A stretch of DNA of 64,000 bases from Morchella semilibera (GCA_009192285.1 CM018608.1:1630201-1694200); one strand, 5' to 3'. Counted from the first letter of the stretch, positions 1 to 12,875 are shown. The notes: generated from the letters alone by a model not told the origin. Translations and numbers: made by a program.

Positions 1-2039
1 TTATCCCGGAGCTATGTAGCATATACTCATCATGACTGTGTGTGGAAGGAGGAGATGTGCAAAGAGTAGCGACAGAGGGGGGCGACGGTCGTTCATGCAA
101 CTCTATCGAGCAATCAAGGATCATCTATTATGTACTAGATTAACACTTTTGCGCGTTTTCTCAAGAGCTGATTGGCCGGATGTGAGAAACCCTAACCCAG
201 CATGGCAACCAGCCCACCCAAATCAAATGCTCCCAGTACCGGAGTTGGAGTTAATTCAACTACTAACTAGAACTATTGATATTATAAGGTAGGAGAAGGG
301 AGTGGAAGGATGGGGGAGCGGAAGGATGGGGGCGAAGTTAGGGGGAGGGGAGGGGGGAGGGGGAGGGGGAGGGGGGGGGCCATAGGCCCCTAAAAACAAC
401 TCATGTAGAGGCCCTGAAGGACTTGATATTGACATAGATACTTACATGTAGAGTCCTACAACTCGCGATCGCGGGGTGGCTACCCTAGTCATGTATGTAC
501 TTTAAAATAGAGTGGGGCTCTGGGAATGGTTGAAGACGAAGCAAAAGGACTGGCCATGGACTGACGTCAGATCTACCTACAAACACGGATCGGATTAGAT
601 TGCGTGTGCCAAGACAGGTTTACATAATCAAATGCGAATTATAAACCATTTCCACTATTGACGATTCATCTCAGTCAAAAGCATTACGAAAAAACGCTAA
701 AAACCAAACAGTTTATAATTCTAAGTATCTATGGTGGGTATTTGTGATCCTTCTCGTATCTCACAGCACACTACATGTACCTTACTGAAATTCGAATTGA
801 CATCTCCAGTTTCCATTTTGGAGCCCCATTATCCGTAAGTTCTTGAAATTGACAGTTGTCAAATACTCTCTAATTGCTTAGAACTATTATAATAGAAAAG
901 AATTGATCAGCTGTATCGCTAGGTTTTGGGCCGATGGAACTACTAGGGGCGATACCCGTATAAAATGCGAGGTATACAGTGTTTATAATGAATCTTTTGG
1001 TTTGAAGTCATGTATCTCGCGCGGTCTCCCTTGTATATAGTATAATAATATATTAGCCAAAAGCAATATAGTTTGGGTACTCAGGCGCATGAGATATAGC
1101 TCAGTAAGTGATCAGTAGATAGCTCGAAATGATATGATCTATAATACAGACGTGGGTGAAGCATATGCACATGGGCCGGGAGGAACTACAAGCAGGTATT
1201 GCACGTTTCATCAATGCCGATATAGAATTGAATTATTTACCAGAAGCTCTGTTTTTGTCGGTTTGGGAGGAAGCATAGGTGGCTATGAGACTTAGAACTT
1301 ATGTGCAAGCTTTAATGGAATAGAATTATTGCCCGAAAAAACTTGACATCATGGGCTCCATGCGGGTCTATCAAAATACATTGAATTTAGAATGTTTTTG
1401 TGCGCCTAGAATTTGTCGGGTTGGATTTGTCTTACCATGCGCAGGTTCCCTTCCCAATTGAATGGACAATGAGATATTCATTAGGCGCTATCACTTTGCT
1501 CACACATTCTATTACTTCTGAGTTCCGAAACCAGGTCTTTGTTTGGTCTTTACGCATACTCTCTTCAGAATCTTCTATACATGTAGTTACTATCCACGTG
1601 CTTATATTCCTTACAAAGTGGATCCGGGATAGTAAGTTCATTAATTCAAATTATCAACCAATGCCCAATCAACGCTATGACTAGATTATCTCTAGCAAAA
1701 AGTAAATTACTTTAAAATACGCAGTTCTCGGCCGGACGTAATTCTCCTCGACAGTCAGTCATTCGCACTAGGTCTGGACGCCAGCCCACTAGAGAGTACA
1801 ACCTTCGAAGAAACGCAATCCATTACCATAAAGACCACTTCTCACCCGGACAGCTAACATCTGTTCATCCTCCCTATCTCCCAGTTCTCTCACCCTCCAA
1901 GCTCCTCATCCTCTCATCTCTCGTTTCCCCATTATATTCGCACTTGACTCTACTGGTAAAGAGACTAGCTATCAAAGCCACAAGTCAATACTAACCACAG
2001 CTGAGAATAGCACCCAAATTTCAGTCCAATAACCCAATC
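1..2039. other. AT-rich intergenic region
   Basis: No gene is supported here. Short open frames at 32-292 and 1400-1684 have no recognisable protein character. The stretch holds a G-rich tract (296-379), TACATGTA palindromes near 443, 771 and 1577, and a pyrimidine-rich block at about 1860-1945. That block lies just upstream of the ATG at 2040 and resembles the CT-rich promoter or leader tracts common in filamentous fungi. Confidence 0.6.
296..379 (+). repeat. G-rich tract with many G-runs
   Basis: Almost pure purine stretch with at least eight runs of four or more G separated by one to several A-containing bases, ending in a nine-G run. The spacing fits the G3+N1-7 pattern used to predict G-quadruplexes. 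It is non-coding and about 1.7 kb upstream of the nearest supported gene. Confidence 0.8.
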
Positions 2040-2576
2040 ATGAGGATGCCCACAATCTATTACTCTTGTCGCTCTGCTAGCGCCGACCCGCTAGGAATCA
2101 GCACACAGTACTCGAGTAGTCGCCACTGTGGGGCTAACTATCCTTTATCCACTCCTCCCAACACCGCCGTGCTCCGCGGCCACTGCAAAATGGCGGCTAC
2201 AGAACCCGCCCATCAATACCGCCATGCTTCAACTTCTCAGAATAGTACCCAATATCCCAGAAGTAACCTCACGGTTGCTTCTCCATCCTCCCTGCCCCGA
2301 ACCACGAAGTCAGTGCGGTGGAAACCTGAGTACGAACTAGCAGACTTAATCGTGATTCCGAATAGGGAGCAGAATCGTGAGCTCGAAAGGAGGCTTCATG
2401 TGCCTGGACAGCTCCCCCGAAGCCACCATGGTCGAAGGCGAAGCCACAGCCCTCGCCCGTATATTCCGGATCAGGAGCCTATGAGGTACAGGGAGGGGCG
2501 CGGTGAAGTGAGGTACGATCCGCATGCTCCAGTCCAGAGTATGCTTGATGATAACGGCGATCCGTACTGGGTCTAG
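2040..2576 (+). CDS. hypothetical basic protein, 178 aa
   Basis: Single-exon open frame from ATG at 2040 to TAG at 2574-2576. I do not recognise a family. The protein is polar and Ser/Thr/Pro/Arg-rich, with a low-complexity first half, a charged stretch with acidic and basic residues at about residues 95-120, an Arg/His-rich patch near 125-135 (SHHGRRRSHS), and a C-terminus ending DDNGDPYWV. No signal peptide or membrane segment is visible. Support for a real gene is the length, a pyrimidine-rich block 100-180 bp upstream, and a protein-like C-terminal half. Against it, the antisense strand is also open for 85 codons and no homologue is known to me. It may be a lineage-specific gene or the visible exon of a larger one. 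Confidence 0.45.
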   Translation: MRMPTIYYSCRSASADPLGISTQYSSSRHCGANYPLSTPPNTAVLRGHCKMAATEPAHQYRHASTSQNSTQYPRSNLTVASPSSLPRTTKSVRWKPEYELADLIVIPNREQNRELERRLHVPGQLPRSHHGRRRSHSPRPYIPDQEPMRYREGRGEVRYDPHAPVQSMLDDNGDPYWV

Positions 2577-3263
2577 GATGTGATGGAAAGTTTTCTTTGG
2601 CATCTAAGAGCAGTGCGAAGGCGTTAGTTTCGGTTCCTTTAATTTGTTTGTGGGATGTTTTTCTTTGAGTACCACTCATGTGTGTGATACATGTGCGTAT
2701 GCCTTTTATATGATGCTTCTGCGCGCTTTTCCCCTGTTTCTCTCCTTCGGACGGGCAAGCCGCCCAGGTTGGTCTTATGTTACTCTGCTCGGCAGGTTTA
2801 GCTGCCCACGTACTTTCATTCTCGAGAATGTCTTTCCTTTTGCCAGCGTTAGTGGTTAGGCGTCGTGATGATCCTCGGCGGGGATAATAAGGTTTCTAGT
2901 TTCATGCTCTCTTTCCGTATTTGTGGTCTCTAGGCTGCGGTTCCGTATGAACAAATGCAGTTTAACACCATTCTATTTAACTTAAATTCTGTGAGCACGT
3001 GACCGCTTCAATCATGCGTCCCAAACCGTAACCACCGAAAACTCATCCCCTTTCACTTTAACATGAGATAGGCGATACTAGTCTATGCAGGGGACTTTTA
3101 CCCCACCTATACTGCCTATTTGCAACTCTTCAACGTGGGGTCAAATAACAACAACGGTATCGGGGGAGTGGTTGGTGAGAGATGGACTCAGATGAAGGAA
3201 GCCGAAGGATTTCTCATCAAAGTATAACCCCCCCTCATGCATGGCCAGCATATACTCGAGCAA

Positions 3264-3394
3264 CTCGGGGGGGTTGCCAAGGCACAAAACTGAAGACCAC
3301 CACCCCCAAAGGAAGTGATCAGAGGGGATTAAGCCCTCTACAGTAGAATCTAAGCCTAAGATAGTTTAGCAAACAGCCTTGGCAACTCCCCGAG
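3264..3394. repeat. inverted repeat, about 20-bp arms
   Basis: The left arm (3264-3283, CTCGGGGGGGTTGCCAAGGC) pairs with the right arm (3376-3394), with one G-run length difference. The arms are about 90 bp apart. This could be the ends of a small decayed DNA element or a hairpin. No clear target duplication was seen. Confidence 0.5.
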
Positions 3395-4210
3395 ATCTGT
3401 ACTTACATATAATGCAGCTGAAAGTATATCCGTGGTACGGTACAACGGTATTGCATAGACACAAAGTGCAGCACGTGATGCATGGGTGATTCAGGTGCAA
3501 CATTCCAGTTTTCGTACCGAACGCCCACGGGTATAGCCCCCGTCTCGACGGTCCTTGGTTTCAGTAGGGGTCTATCAGAAGCTTATTTGACGGACAAATC
3601 AGTCTAATGGGTCAAGCCTTGTAAAATATCCCAGGTTGTAGGGTAGGTCGGTTTTACGTAAATACAATCATTGACTTATATGATCTTGGTACTAAGGCAT
3701 CCCAGCTCACGCCACAGTCCAGTCACTGCATGCGATTGTTCCTATCTCAGAAAATAAAAGTTAATTATACTTCCTTTTTTTTTTAAAGGAAGAAAGACAT
3801 CCCAGCTAGGTGGTTGAAGCCGGCGTTCAAACCTTTAATCATTATAAGTTGCTTTTAGATATTGCTCACCTAGTACCTGCCGGCGCCGCGGCGCCCATAT
3901 ATAAATTGACTCCTCAGGTGCAGACCTTGCTTGCCATAGCCCTGGAGGCGTCAAGACACACCAGATCACTCGCAAGATGCAATGCTATATAGCCAATGGC
4001 GGATGTACTATCGGAGGCGTCCCTGCGCACATATCCGCCTGGAGCCCGCGCCCCCTCCCCCGCCACAGCGTCAGATAGTACCGGCGTAGCTAGAGCGATA
4101 CTTTCGCTGAAAACTGCGCACGTTCAAGGACTGATCTGTTGACTCGAAACAGAGGGGGCCGTGCTGTCTAATATTGCCCCTGGGTATAACGTGTATATAC
4201 ATATGTACAT

Positions 4211-4233
4211 GTATATATACAAGTATATATATA
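4211..4233. repeat. TATATACAAGTATATA motif, copy 1 of 4
   Basis: GTATATATACAAGTATATAT: the core TATATACAAGTATA recurs at 15174-15190, 20031-20053 and 37729-37750 within otherwise unrelated intergenic DNA. The core is nearly palindromic around ACAAGT. Confidence 0.7.
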
Positions 4234-7200
4234 ATCTGCGTATGCATACTGCTCATGGAAATGCATCCCGAGAGGCGGTTGAATCTATCTGAGCTCTGAA
4301 TCAGGATGGCAAAGCCTTGGAGTCGGGTGAGAAGATTCTGTATAGCTTGACGTCTGTGGCTAGAAAGTGAGTAACCTGTAAGGCCAACATATCAGTACGT
4401 ATGACACAACGAGCGTCCTTGTTATACAATATAGCTATAGGTCTATAGGACTGACATAACTGTAGTATGACATGAGCTGATATATGCCATCCACTACGTG
4501 TACGTACTTGTTAATCGAGGTAATGACATGTATCTAGCGCTGGGGGTCGTAGGGTTGCAAATATCATGATCAATATGGATGGGATTTAGTTGGGTGGCAC
4601 ACGTTAATTCGCTGAACTCATGCTCATGTGGCACAATAGAGGATAAGATCTTATATAAGCATCACGGCCTCCAGCTTGAGGAATTTAGGCAAATTAAATT
4701 GGTCCTTGCTATATATTATAATATTCCTGTTGGGCAATTAAATTAGCCATCATGTTCGATCTCTATACACCATTATGTCTTTTATACCAATCACATTTAT
4801 AAAAGGGTCCTATTTAGACCCTATATCTCTGGACAGGACGGCCATCTCCATTAACATGGATATATATGTAGCTCTATAAAACTATACGCCCTATGCTGCC
4901 AGCCTAAATTAAACCTTTAATTTCCCTCTCTTTTCCTTCAGCTTGTACATGCATACATGTTCGCCTACGCACCTAGCTGTGGACAGCGGTACAGCAGCTT
5001 CATCTCGATCACTAACATCCTTTCCGTAGCCCGAGCCGCTCACCCCTAAGAGTCCTCTTCGCCGGCAAAGGGTTTGAGAATATAATACTCCCCTCCGTTA
5101 GCTGTACTCTAAAACCCTAACCCTAGATTCTACGGCGGCATAGCACAAGAGCTTGCAGATCGATGTCTGCCGCTGCAGGGGCCAGGTCCGTGACCTGCCC
5201 GTACGTCCATGTTCTGCCCCCGCAACTTGACGGCCTCATCTTTTCACACCGCGCGGGTACTACTCATCTTGGGATGCGAAGGATCGAAGGCCGAGCTAGT
5301 GGTATAATAGTGTAATTGAATACCAGTATACCATGACCACCAGCTAATTCGAGATACTTGTGTGGGACACGGGAAGTATATCGATATCGATCGGCATCAC
5401 AAAATTCCAACTACATAATCGATCAGAATGCGAAACCCGAACGAATTACGAGTTACCAGCTGAGCATTTCTCGCGATGGGCGATAGATGTCAAACGCCGT
5501 CGACGTCGGGTGAGTAAAGGCCGTACGATGGCCATACCGAAAAAAAAAAAAAGCATTTGCACCGCCAATCACCTAATCACAAGCCATCACTCGCCCACTC
5601 CCGACCAAAAAACATCACCGCATTATGTCCCACACGAGATTCCATATATAGGCCCCAAGCTGCACGCGTCGAATGCCCTTCGTGATCGACACCAATAGCT
5701 GTCTGTCGCGTCGGCTGACTTGCAGTACGTACTGCATACATGCTTTGAATTTTTTTTTCATTTGTAAAGCCGCGTTCCCATTGGGTCGTGTCCCAGAACG
5801 TGGTGCAGAAATGTGAGGCGAGAATCTCACTTGTCGGAGAAATCTGGTGAGCTTTATGCGCTGGATGCGGGGTGCACTGCAATGCGGGGGGGGGGGGGAG
5901 TGGACAGCCTCTGGGGTGCCTTGCAAGGTTCTCGGCCGGCCCTTGCCTTTTTTTTTTTTTTTTTTCCTTCTTTTTTGTTTATAATTTTTATACCTACTCT
6001 GTGAGTAGTGGGATATATAGGCTGGTGGGTGCACATACACGGACCCGACTCGCTGAAGGAGCCTGCCTCTCTGCCATTCTATTCCATTCCACCTTTCCTC
6101 ATCAGACGGGCCAGCTAGCTCACCAACAACGAGAACATGAAAAAAATCCTTTTACCTCGATGTGTTTGGTTTCCCCGTCAGCATCTGGCTAACTTTTATG
6201 GGATGAGCATTTTTCTATTTGGTTATCCCTTCGTTCCGTATCACATTACGATAATTTGCACCCACGCACGATCCAGAACCACCACCACCACAGGCAAGGC
6301 TGAAAAAGAGTTCCAGTAGGCATACCTACCTGTATGTAGGTATATAGCACAGTAATTATAACTGACAGCCCCGAGTCGACCTTTGTTTGGGGGGCCCTTG
6401 ACTGGACCTGGATCGCCAGCACAGCTAGCTGTAGGTACAGGAAAAAGAAAGAGAGGCTGGACAGTCATATGTAGGTATCTACTCTCTAGCTATGCTCTAC
6501 AATATCATATACACCTAACCCACAGCGATGAGTGTGATGCCGCAGAGATGCGTCTACCGTGTCTGGGGTGCAAGAAAGAAAGAACGAAAGAAAGAAGAGC
6601 GGGTAAAAAGATCATCCCCCATCCTTCTGTTTTTAACCCTATTCCATAGGTAAGAAGTAGGCATGACGTTCTGCCTCCTCATGCCACGCATCATCATCAT
6701 CATCTCCTGAGTCGACGAACGAGGCGGGCTTACTCTGTCTCTCCTGTACGTACAGCGTGGATCTGGTTAGTGAGGGGGAGGGGAGAGGGGAGAGGGAGAG
6801 GGGGATGCTGTTGGTTGGCTACGGTTAGTTGCGTGGTGACTGTGACTGGAAGCTACATGTTTAGGGAAGACGGAGAGACAGCTGGGAAGAAAGAGTGCAT
6901 GGGGATTAAGGCTGGCAGAAAGAAGAAGGTACATAAGTACATACATACTTCATTGGAGAGGTGGGAGTAGGAAATGCTGTAGAGTAGACGGGTGAAAGTG
7001 TTTGTGCGGCTCTGCTCTTGTGTCCTCTATAGGCAGAAGAAGAAGACACTCTATTCATGGGCCACCAAACGGAAGAAGAGAACAAGCAAGCAAGCATGAA
7101 GTATGTATAATTATGTATGCATCCATCCACGTCACGCTGCTGCAGTGCATGAGAGGGTGACTCTGACTCTGATGTACCTTCTCAGAGTATGTGCATACCC

Positions 7201-7340
7201 TACTCTGCTCTTCCCTTCTCTTCTCTACGCTCTGATTATTACAGGGAAGGAGGTGAGGGGTCGTGTGGTGGGGGCTGTGACATTGAGTGGTTAGTTTTAC
7301 ATGTTCTGTAGAGAATGAATTAATTACTACTAGACTGTTC

Positions 7341-7442
7341 ATCTCTCTCTCTCTCTCACTCTCTCTTCTTCTCTCTTCTCTTCTCTCCCTTCTCTCTTCT
7401 CTCCCTTCTCTCCCTTCCCCCCCCCTCTCTCTCTCTCTTCTT
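7341..7442 (+). repeat. CT-rich microsatellite tract
   Basis: About 100 bp of almost pure pyrimidine built from CT, CTT and CCCTT units. It lies 670 bp upstream of the DUF7514 start codon and may be part of its promoter or leader. Open frames across it are simple-sequence artefacts. Confidence 0.85.
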
Positions 7443-7686
7443 CCTTATTTATTTGATTTTATCCGTGTTTGATCGATCTGTCTGTCTACAATCTACCCGT
7501 CAGAGAAGAAGGAGAGGAAAGAACAAACTAAAAGTGGAGGTATAAAACAAAAGTCTAGGTGAGTGCTACTAAAGTGCTGCTGTCCTTCTTTTCCCTTTCT
7601 TTTGCCCTCACCGGAAAGTGAAGACAGCACGCACAGGATAAGGATAATAATTCCCTTCCCTGGGTTTGATTGTAAACAACCAAAAT

Positions 7687-7688
<2 letters not shown>

Positions 7689-7718
<30 letters not shown>

Positions 7719-7736
7719 GCACACACACACACAACA
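7689..7736 (+). repeat. CA microsatellite
   Basis: A (CA)n tract with a single CG interruption, about 370 bp upstream of the ATG at 8109. Reading frames through it on both strands are low complexity and are not called as genes. Confidence 0.85.
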
Positions 7737-8108
7737 AATATACCACACACACACTCCTTCCCTGCGCATAAACACACTGAGGCCTTTATTGCTAACGCTT
7801 GATTACCCTCGCTCGCAGTACGGTTCAGCACACCCGGGTACTTTAGCACTCGGACGCCTTCCGCGCTGTTGCTTCCCCGCTCAACTTCAGTCGCTAGTGA
7901 TAGCGGCATCCCCGAGCAAGAAACCCCCCCTCATCAGAGCCAACAGAGTATCACACACCATCAAGAACATCGAGAACAATATAATCTACAGAGTCAACAG
8001 AGTATCATACACCATCAAGAACATCATAATCTACATCAGGATCAACCGCTCCCAACTATCGCGGCATCCCAACAGGAGACTTCAGAGGAAGCAATATACG
8101 CATACCTA

Positions 8109-10896
8109 ATGTCCGCCCACGGACATTACTACAGTGGAGGTGGTGGAAGGAATAACGATGGAGGTGGTGGTGGAGGTGGTAATGGAGGAGGGGGAGGTGG
8201 GGGACTGCCACCGCAGTCCCCGTTCTATGCTTCTCAAGGGGCTCATCATGGACTATCCTCTTCCTCTCATCAGCAGCAGCAGCAACACCAACAACACTCG
8301 TATGCCCCAAATACGGCCACATCGCCCGTATCAAGCTACTCGAATTCTCCCCCTCAGCAGCAACCTCCCCCCATCCGTTCTCACACTGCTGCCCCATTCA
8401 GCTCTGGTGGTTATGCCCCACCCTCGAATCAAGCTCCAGGAGGTGGTTACTACGGTCACAGCCAACCCCCGCAGTCAGCTGGTCCCCCAATTTCCTCTCA
8501 GAGCACCTACAGGACCCAACATGGTGGTGGAGGAGGTGCAGCTGGCAACACTGGCTCAGGTGGTCGCCAGGACCGTCCTGATTTTTCACCACCACAGCAG
8601 AACCAGCCCCTCCCTCGTACAGGGTACGGCCCTCCTGTATCAGCAGGGGGCTACTCCCCGGACCTCCCAACCATAATAGCAAACACACACAACCTCCCTC
8701 CAGAGGTCGTGCAGCGTCTCGCGGAGGACCTCATGCGTAGTATCCAGCTGGGAGGGGCAGGAGTCGGAGGAGGAGGGGGTGTAGCACCAGCGAGTGCTGC
8801 ACCGTTGCTCGCGCAGCCCCTCGCCCCCCACGGCCAACAACGCCAAGGTTCCCCCGCTGTCGCAACGGTCCCTGCTCCCCCGCCACCACAGCCACCAATG
8901 ATGGGGAGTGCTGCCCAGACACAGCCACACTATGGTATGCAGTCCGCACCCGGACCCTTCCAGGGTTATGGGGGACCGGGTGGGCAGGAGCCTCCGTCCG
9001 CCCAAGGTCCGCCCCCGCCTCACCATGGACAGAAGCAGAGTCAGTATGGTCCGCCCCCGGGTCAGTCTGGTTATTTCCCGCCCCAGCCCGCCCCGATTGG
9101 GGGAGGGTCAGGACCGCCGCATATGTCTCCAAAGGGACCAGCAGCGATGGCCTTGAGGGATGAGAGCTTGGGGAGAAAGCCATCGCATAGGCAGTCAAAG
9201 TCTAACGCGACGTCCTCATATATACCGACCCCAGGAACCTCTGCGTCTTCGGCCGCGTCGGGGAAACCAAAGATGGGTATGGATGACGGGGCAATCTTTT
9301 ACGAGCTGTGGGGAGATTTGGTTGATAGGGAGCCCGGAAGGGAGCCTAGGCCCAGAGAGAAGCTTGTTATCCTGTTGAGGGAGACTGCAAACTATATGGT
9401 ATGTCCTATATATGTCAGTGTATACATACAGTCCTAACATTTCCACAGATCAAGGAGCGCCCTGTGAAGGAGAGTATCGTCATTACCCCCGAGAAGATGG
9501 TCGACTTCTACACCACCAACGCCGTCGACAAGGAGCCACTCGACTGGAAGGCCTTCTTCACCGCCCGCACTCTGACCTCGCTGTCGTCAATCTACCGGGC
9601 CCTCAACTGCGAGCACTTTTACATGCCACCTGCGTCGGACCAGAAGCCATGCATCCCAGCCCTCACCCCCCGCGGGTTCGAGACCTGGATGTTTACGCAG
9701 CTCATGTCCAACCCTGACCGCGAGTCGCAGCGTCTGCAGAGGCTGGTTTCAAACTGGAACATCATGAACACAAAGACCGGCCAACTGTTCCCCAAGTCGA
9801 TCCCGAGACGGTGCTTCCCAGACAAGGAGGACAACATCATCGCCAACGGCTGGTGGAGAGTGTGGGGGGAGTTCCCGCCCGACTACAGCGAAGAATCGGA
9901 GGAGGAGGAGCCGCTCGCTCTACCTGCCCCTGCAGGCCATCACTATGGGCCACCAAGGGAGCAGATGACGCCCCCCGAGGGTATGGACGGTCCGTTTATC
10001 CCCTCGGGACCACCCCACAGGGGTGGCGGTGGAAACAAAAAGATCCCCATGACCTCCTCCCCCTACCCTCCGGAGGACGACGATGAGGACGACCGCCGTC
10101 ACGGCCCACCAAAGGGCAAATCCAGCAAAGCACCTCGCAAGCCCGACCCCCACTGGCGCGAAAACGAGCTCAACCCCCGCCCCATCCTGGGCGAGGAAAG
10201 CCGCGCAAACCCCCCAACACGCCCCCACACCTCCCACGGCCATCATGCCAGCGTGGACAACGCCGAGAAGCCTCGCTCGCGCCAACGCGACCGCTCCGAG
10301 TACCGCCACCGGCGCCACCACTCACGGCACCACTCAAGGCCCCGCCGCGAACGCTCCCCCAGCCCTGACGATGGTGACTGGTCCGGATCCTCTGGCATCT
10401 CCGCACGCACGCCGGGCAGCGGCGACGGACCGCCGCTCGATGCGCCGGCACCACCACCCCCTGGCGGCGGCGGCAGTAGCAGCAAGAGATCCGAGGATGC
10501 GCAGCGTGAGGCCATAAGGCGGTTCGAGGCACAGAACCCGCGCGGAGGATATATCGACAACATGTACCCGGATGAGTTTGTACCCCCTTCTTGTCCTTCC
10601 TGCTATTGTTGTTGTTCCTACTCCCACTCCCCGTACGCACCGCAAGCTAACCTTGCTGATCTGACGGTAGCTTCGAGGAGTACCGACACTCGCGCGAGCG
10701 TGACAGGGAGAGAGATGACCGTCGCGTCGCCGAGTACGCTTACCAGGATGAGTTCGAGCGCGATGTGCGACGGACATCTACCGGAGGCGCGGGGGGAGGC
10801 CCGGCGCCGGCCCCCGGCGGAGGCGGCAGCGACGGCGGCAGGAGGAGTCATCGTGGTGGTGGGCGGAGGGAGGACCCCAGTGGCTTCTATAGGTGA
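8109..10896 (+). CDS. DUF7514 domain protein with Gly/Pro/Gln-rich N-terminus
   Basis: Spliced model: 8109-9398, 9449-10563, 10671-10896 (876 aa). The first in-frame ATG is at 8109; the frame is open further upstream but has no ATG. Intron 1 (50 nt) has GTATGT, CTAAC and ACAG and joins in frame. Intron 2 could instead run 10580-10677, which is also in frame; the chosen form gives a C-terminus with FEEYRHSRERDREDDRR and ends GGRREDPSGFYR. Residues 1-410 are low complexity (Gly, Pro, Gln, His), as in RNA-binding or condensate-type fungal proteins. A folded domain follows at about 415-570, starting FYELWGDLVDREPG and containing ALNCEHFYMPP and NGWWRVWGEFPPDY. I match it from memory to the DUF7514 family of ascomycetes. 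A disordered acidic then Arg/Ser-rich tail follows. The molecular role is unknown. Splicing near the 3' end is the weak point. Confidence 0.85.
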
Positions 10897-12822
10897 TGCG
10901 GGGACGATGGTGCGGTTTAGGGAATGGAAGGGTGTGGATGATGGATTTTTTTTATAGGTGTAGTGGGGTGGAGTAGCTTGTATGTGGGTGTTTTTTTCTC
11001 TCTCTTTTTTATTTATTATTATATAGGGTGGGCTTGGTTATGATATCCGGGTTTTGGAGCCTTGTTTCTTGCGTTCTTTGGTGGCTTTGGTTTTTTATAT
11101 GTTTCTCTTGTGAGTATTCTTTTTTTTTTTTGGTCGAGCGAGCGTTACGAGGTCATGAGATAAAAAAAAGTGCTTTGTTTTTGGTTGGTTATGATGTCAT
11201 GACACAAATGCGAATAAAAGAGCTTATGATCAGACGGTGAATTCTGTGGTGGTTGACAGACATGTTGGGGTGCTGTAATTTGGGACTTTGATCAACTGTG
11301 GTGCTCCATTGAGCTGTGATTGTGGTGGGTTGGAGTAGTGAGGTGAGATGAGGTTGGGGGTGCTGTAGTGGTGGCCACGGTGGGGTATTGGGGATGGCGG
11401 TATCTAGCTAACTACATACAATCTGCTATAAGGATATGGAAATGTGGCGGTTCTGCGTCTCAACATCTTATCCCTATAAGGAGCTCTCTGTTGGCTGCGT
11501 ATCTTTGTAAACCGAATTGATATCCATATAGATTGTCTGTAGGAGCTTGGCTAGAAGTCGGCGGTGGGATCTGAGGTATCGGCGAGGTTGGTGGTGAAGT
11601 AGTAGGTACATGTATGTACATGTAGCTACTAGCACTGCAGTTGTAATCAGCAGGCTGCGTGGGGGCGGAGATTAAAGAAAGATTAGTAGATTGGAGTTAA
11701 CCACGTCTCGTTGGGGGTGTCAATGATTTCCGGGAGGGCTAGTTACACAGCTGGGGATAAGGGGCCGTTGTATGTAAGCTAGCTAGCTAGTTGTAAAAGG
11801 GGTCTGGTTAAACATACATGCATACGAGAGACAGGTATTCATCCTAGTGGTTGAAGTGCATGTACCTTTTTTTGTGGAGGGCGTTCGCGGGGATGATGGG
11901 AGTGTCATGTAGCTAACGTTGCATGGCTATGTCTTAATCTGGACCCTGTGTGTACTCTAAATACCCCACAGTCAGTCAGTGAGTGAGAGGGGCGGAGCTA
12001 TGGAGAATCCTCAGGGGGGGGGGCCTTAATTGTCCGTGCGTGCCCTTCTTCACCCCTTCTATGTGGCCACGTGGGCCGGGCCATGACACTGTCAATACTG
12101 TCAACACTGTCTGTCGTCAACGGGACCGTTGGGTAAAAATGTGGAAGCTAGTATAGTTGGCATAATACTGCCTTCCTATTACACAACTGTTGAGTGCAGG
12201 AGACATGGCTGCATCCGCAGAGAAGGGTCAATGCTGAGAAGGTTAGAGTCCCCCCTGAAACGGGAGGGGGCTATGGATAGCTGCCACTAATTGAATGGGG
12301 CATCATCTTGGACTGGCAGGTGGTGGTACTGGGAGGTCGAGTGATATTCTGTGATTGGGATGTCAGGGTGCTCCGGGGGGTTGCATGGATGGGTGTGGTT
12401 AGAGGATCCTTTGGTGCGGGAGGGGGAGGGAGTGTCTTTGTGTCAAGCAGTAGTGTGCTTTGTGTCATATATATGGGTGAGCAAAATATAAAATGGCTGA
12501 AGCAGTACATACCGCATAATCTGGTATGTACTACGTATACTCGCGCGGTTATTAAACTGTCGGAGGTTGTACCCCGGGCCGGTACATACGTTAGGCGTTT
12601 TTCATTTCATTTCGTTCCCAGGAGCACGCATTATCACTCGTGGAATTAAATGCGCCACTCGTCCTGTATGTGTTAATTGCATGTATGTAGTGCCCTGAAT
12701 TACAAGTCCGCGGAAGTTCAGTACATACTTGCAAACCGCCGACAACATCTCAAGCCGAGCCGAGTAGGTATCATGTATCGGTCTGCAGCAGTCGAGGTCG
12801 GAGTTCTTGCATGAATGTTCCA

Positions 12823-12875
12823 CTTTTTTTTTCTTCTTTCTTCTTCTTTCTTTTTTTCCCTCCTGCTTTTTTTCC
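12823..12875 (+). repeat. T/C-rich simple tract
   Basis: Poly-T with scattered C, of CTT-repeat character, ending CTTTTTTTCC. The antisense Lys/Arg-rich frame through it is an artefact. Confidence 0.75.

Larger units (their letters stand above)
2577..8108. other. intergenic region and likely long 5' leader of the DUF7514 gene
   Basis: No coding gene is supported. From 2577 to about 5300 it is AT-rich with an inverted repeat (3264-3394), a TATATACAAGTATATA-type motif (4211-4233) and a telomere-like CCCTAACCC run near 5113. From about 5500 to 8100 it contains homopolymers (A-run near 5541, G-run near 5885, T-run near 5949), a long CT tract, a CA microsatellite and a near-duplicate of about 30 bp at roughly 7938-8030. 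The last 700 bp probably serve as promoter and leader of the gene starting at 8109. Confidence 0.6.

Noticed and set aside
7493-7909. Open frames on both strands through the CA/CT tracts (for example Cys/Val-rich antisense frame)
   Set aside because: They are driven by microsatellite sequence, lack domain character and overlap the leader of the DUF7514 gene.
7869-8108. Upstream extension of the DUF7514 frame
   Set aside because: The frame is open but has no ATG before 8109; an extension would need non-AUG initiation, so it is noted only as a possibility.
9920-10851. Long antisense frames opposite the DUF7514 gene
   Set aside because: They are shadows caused by the GC-rich coding strand; no motifs and no splice logic.
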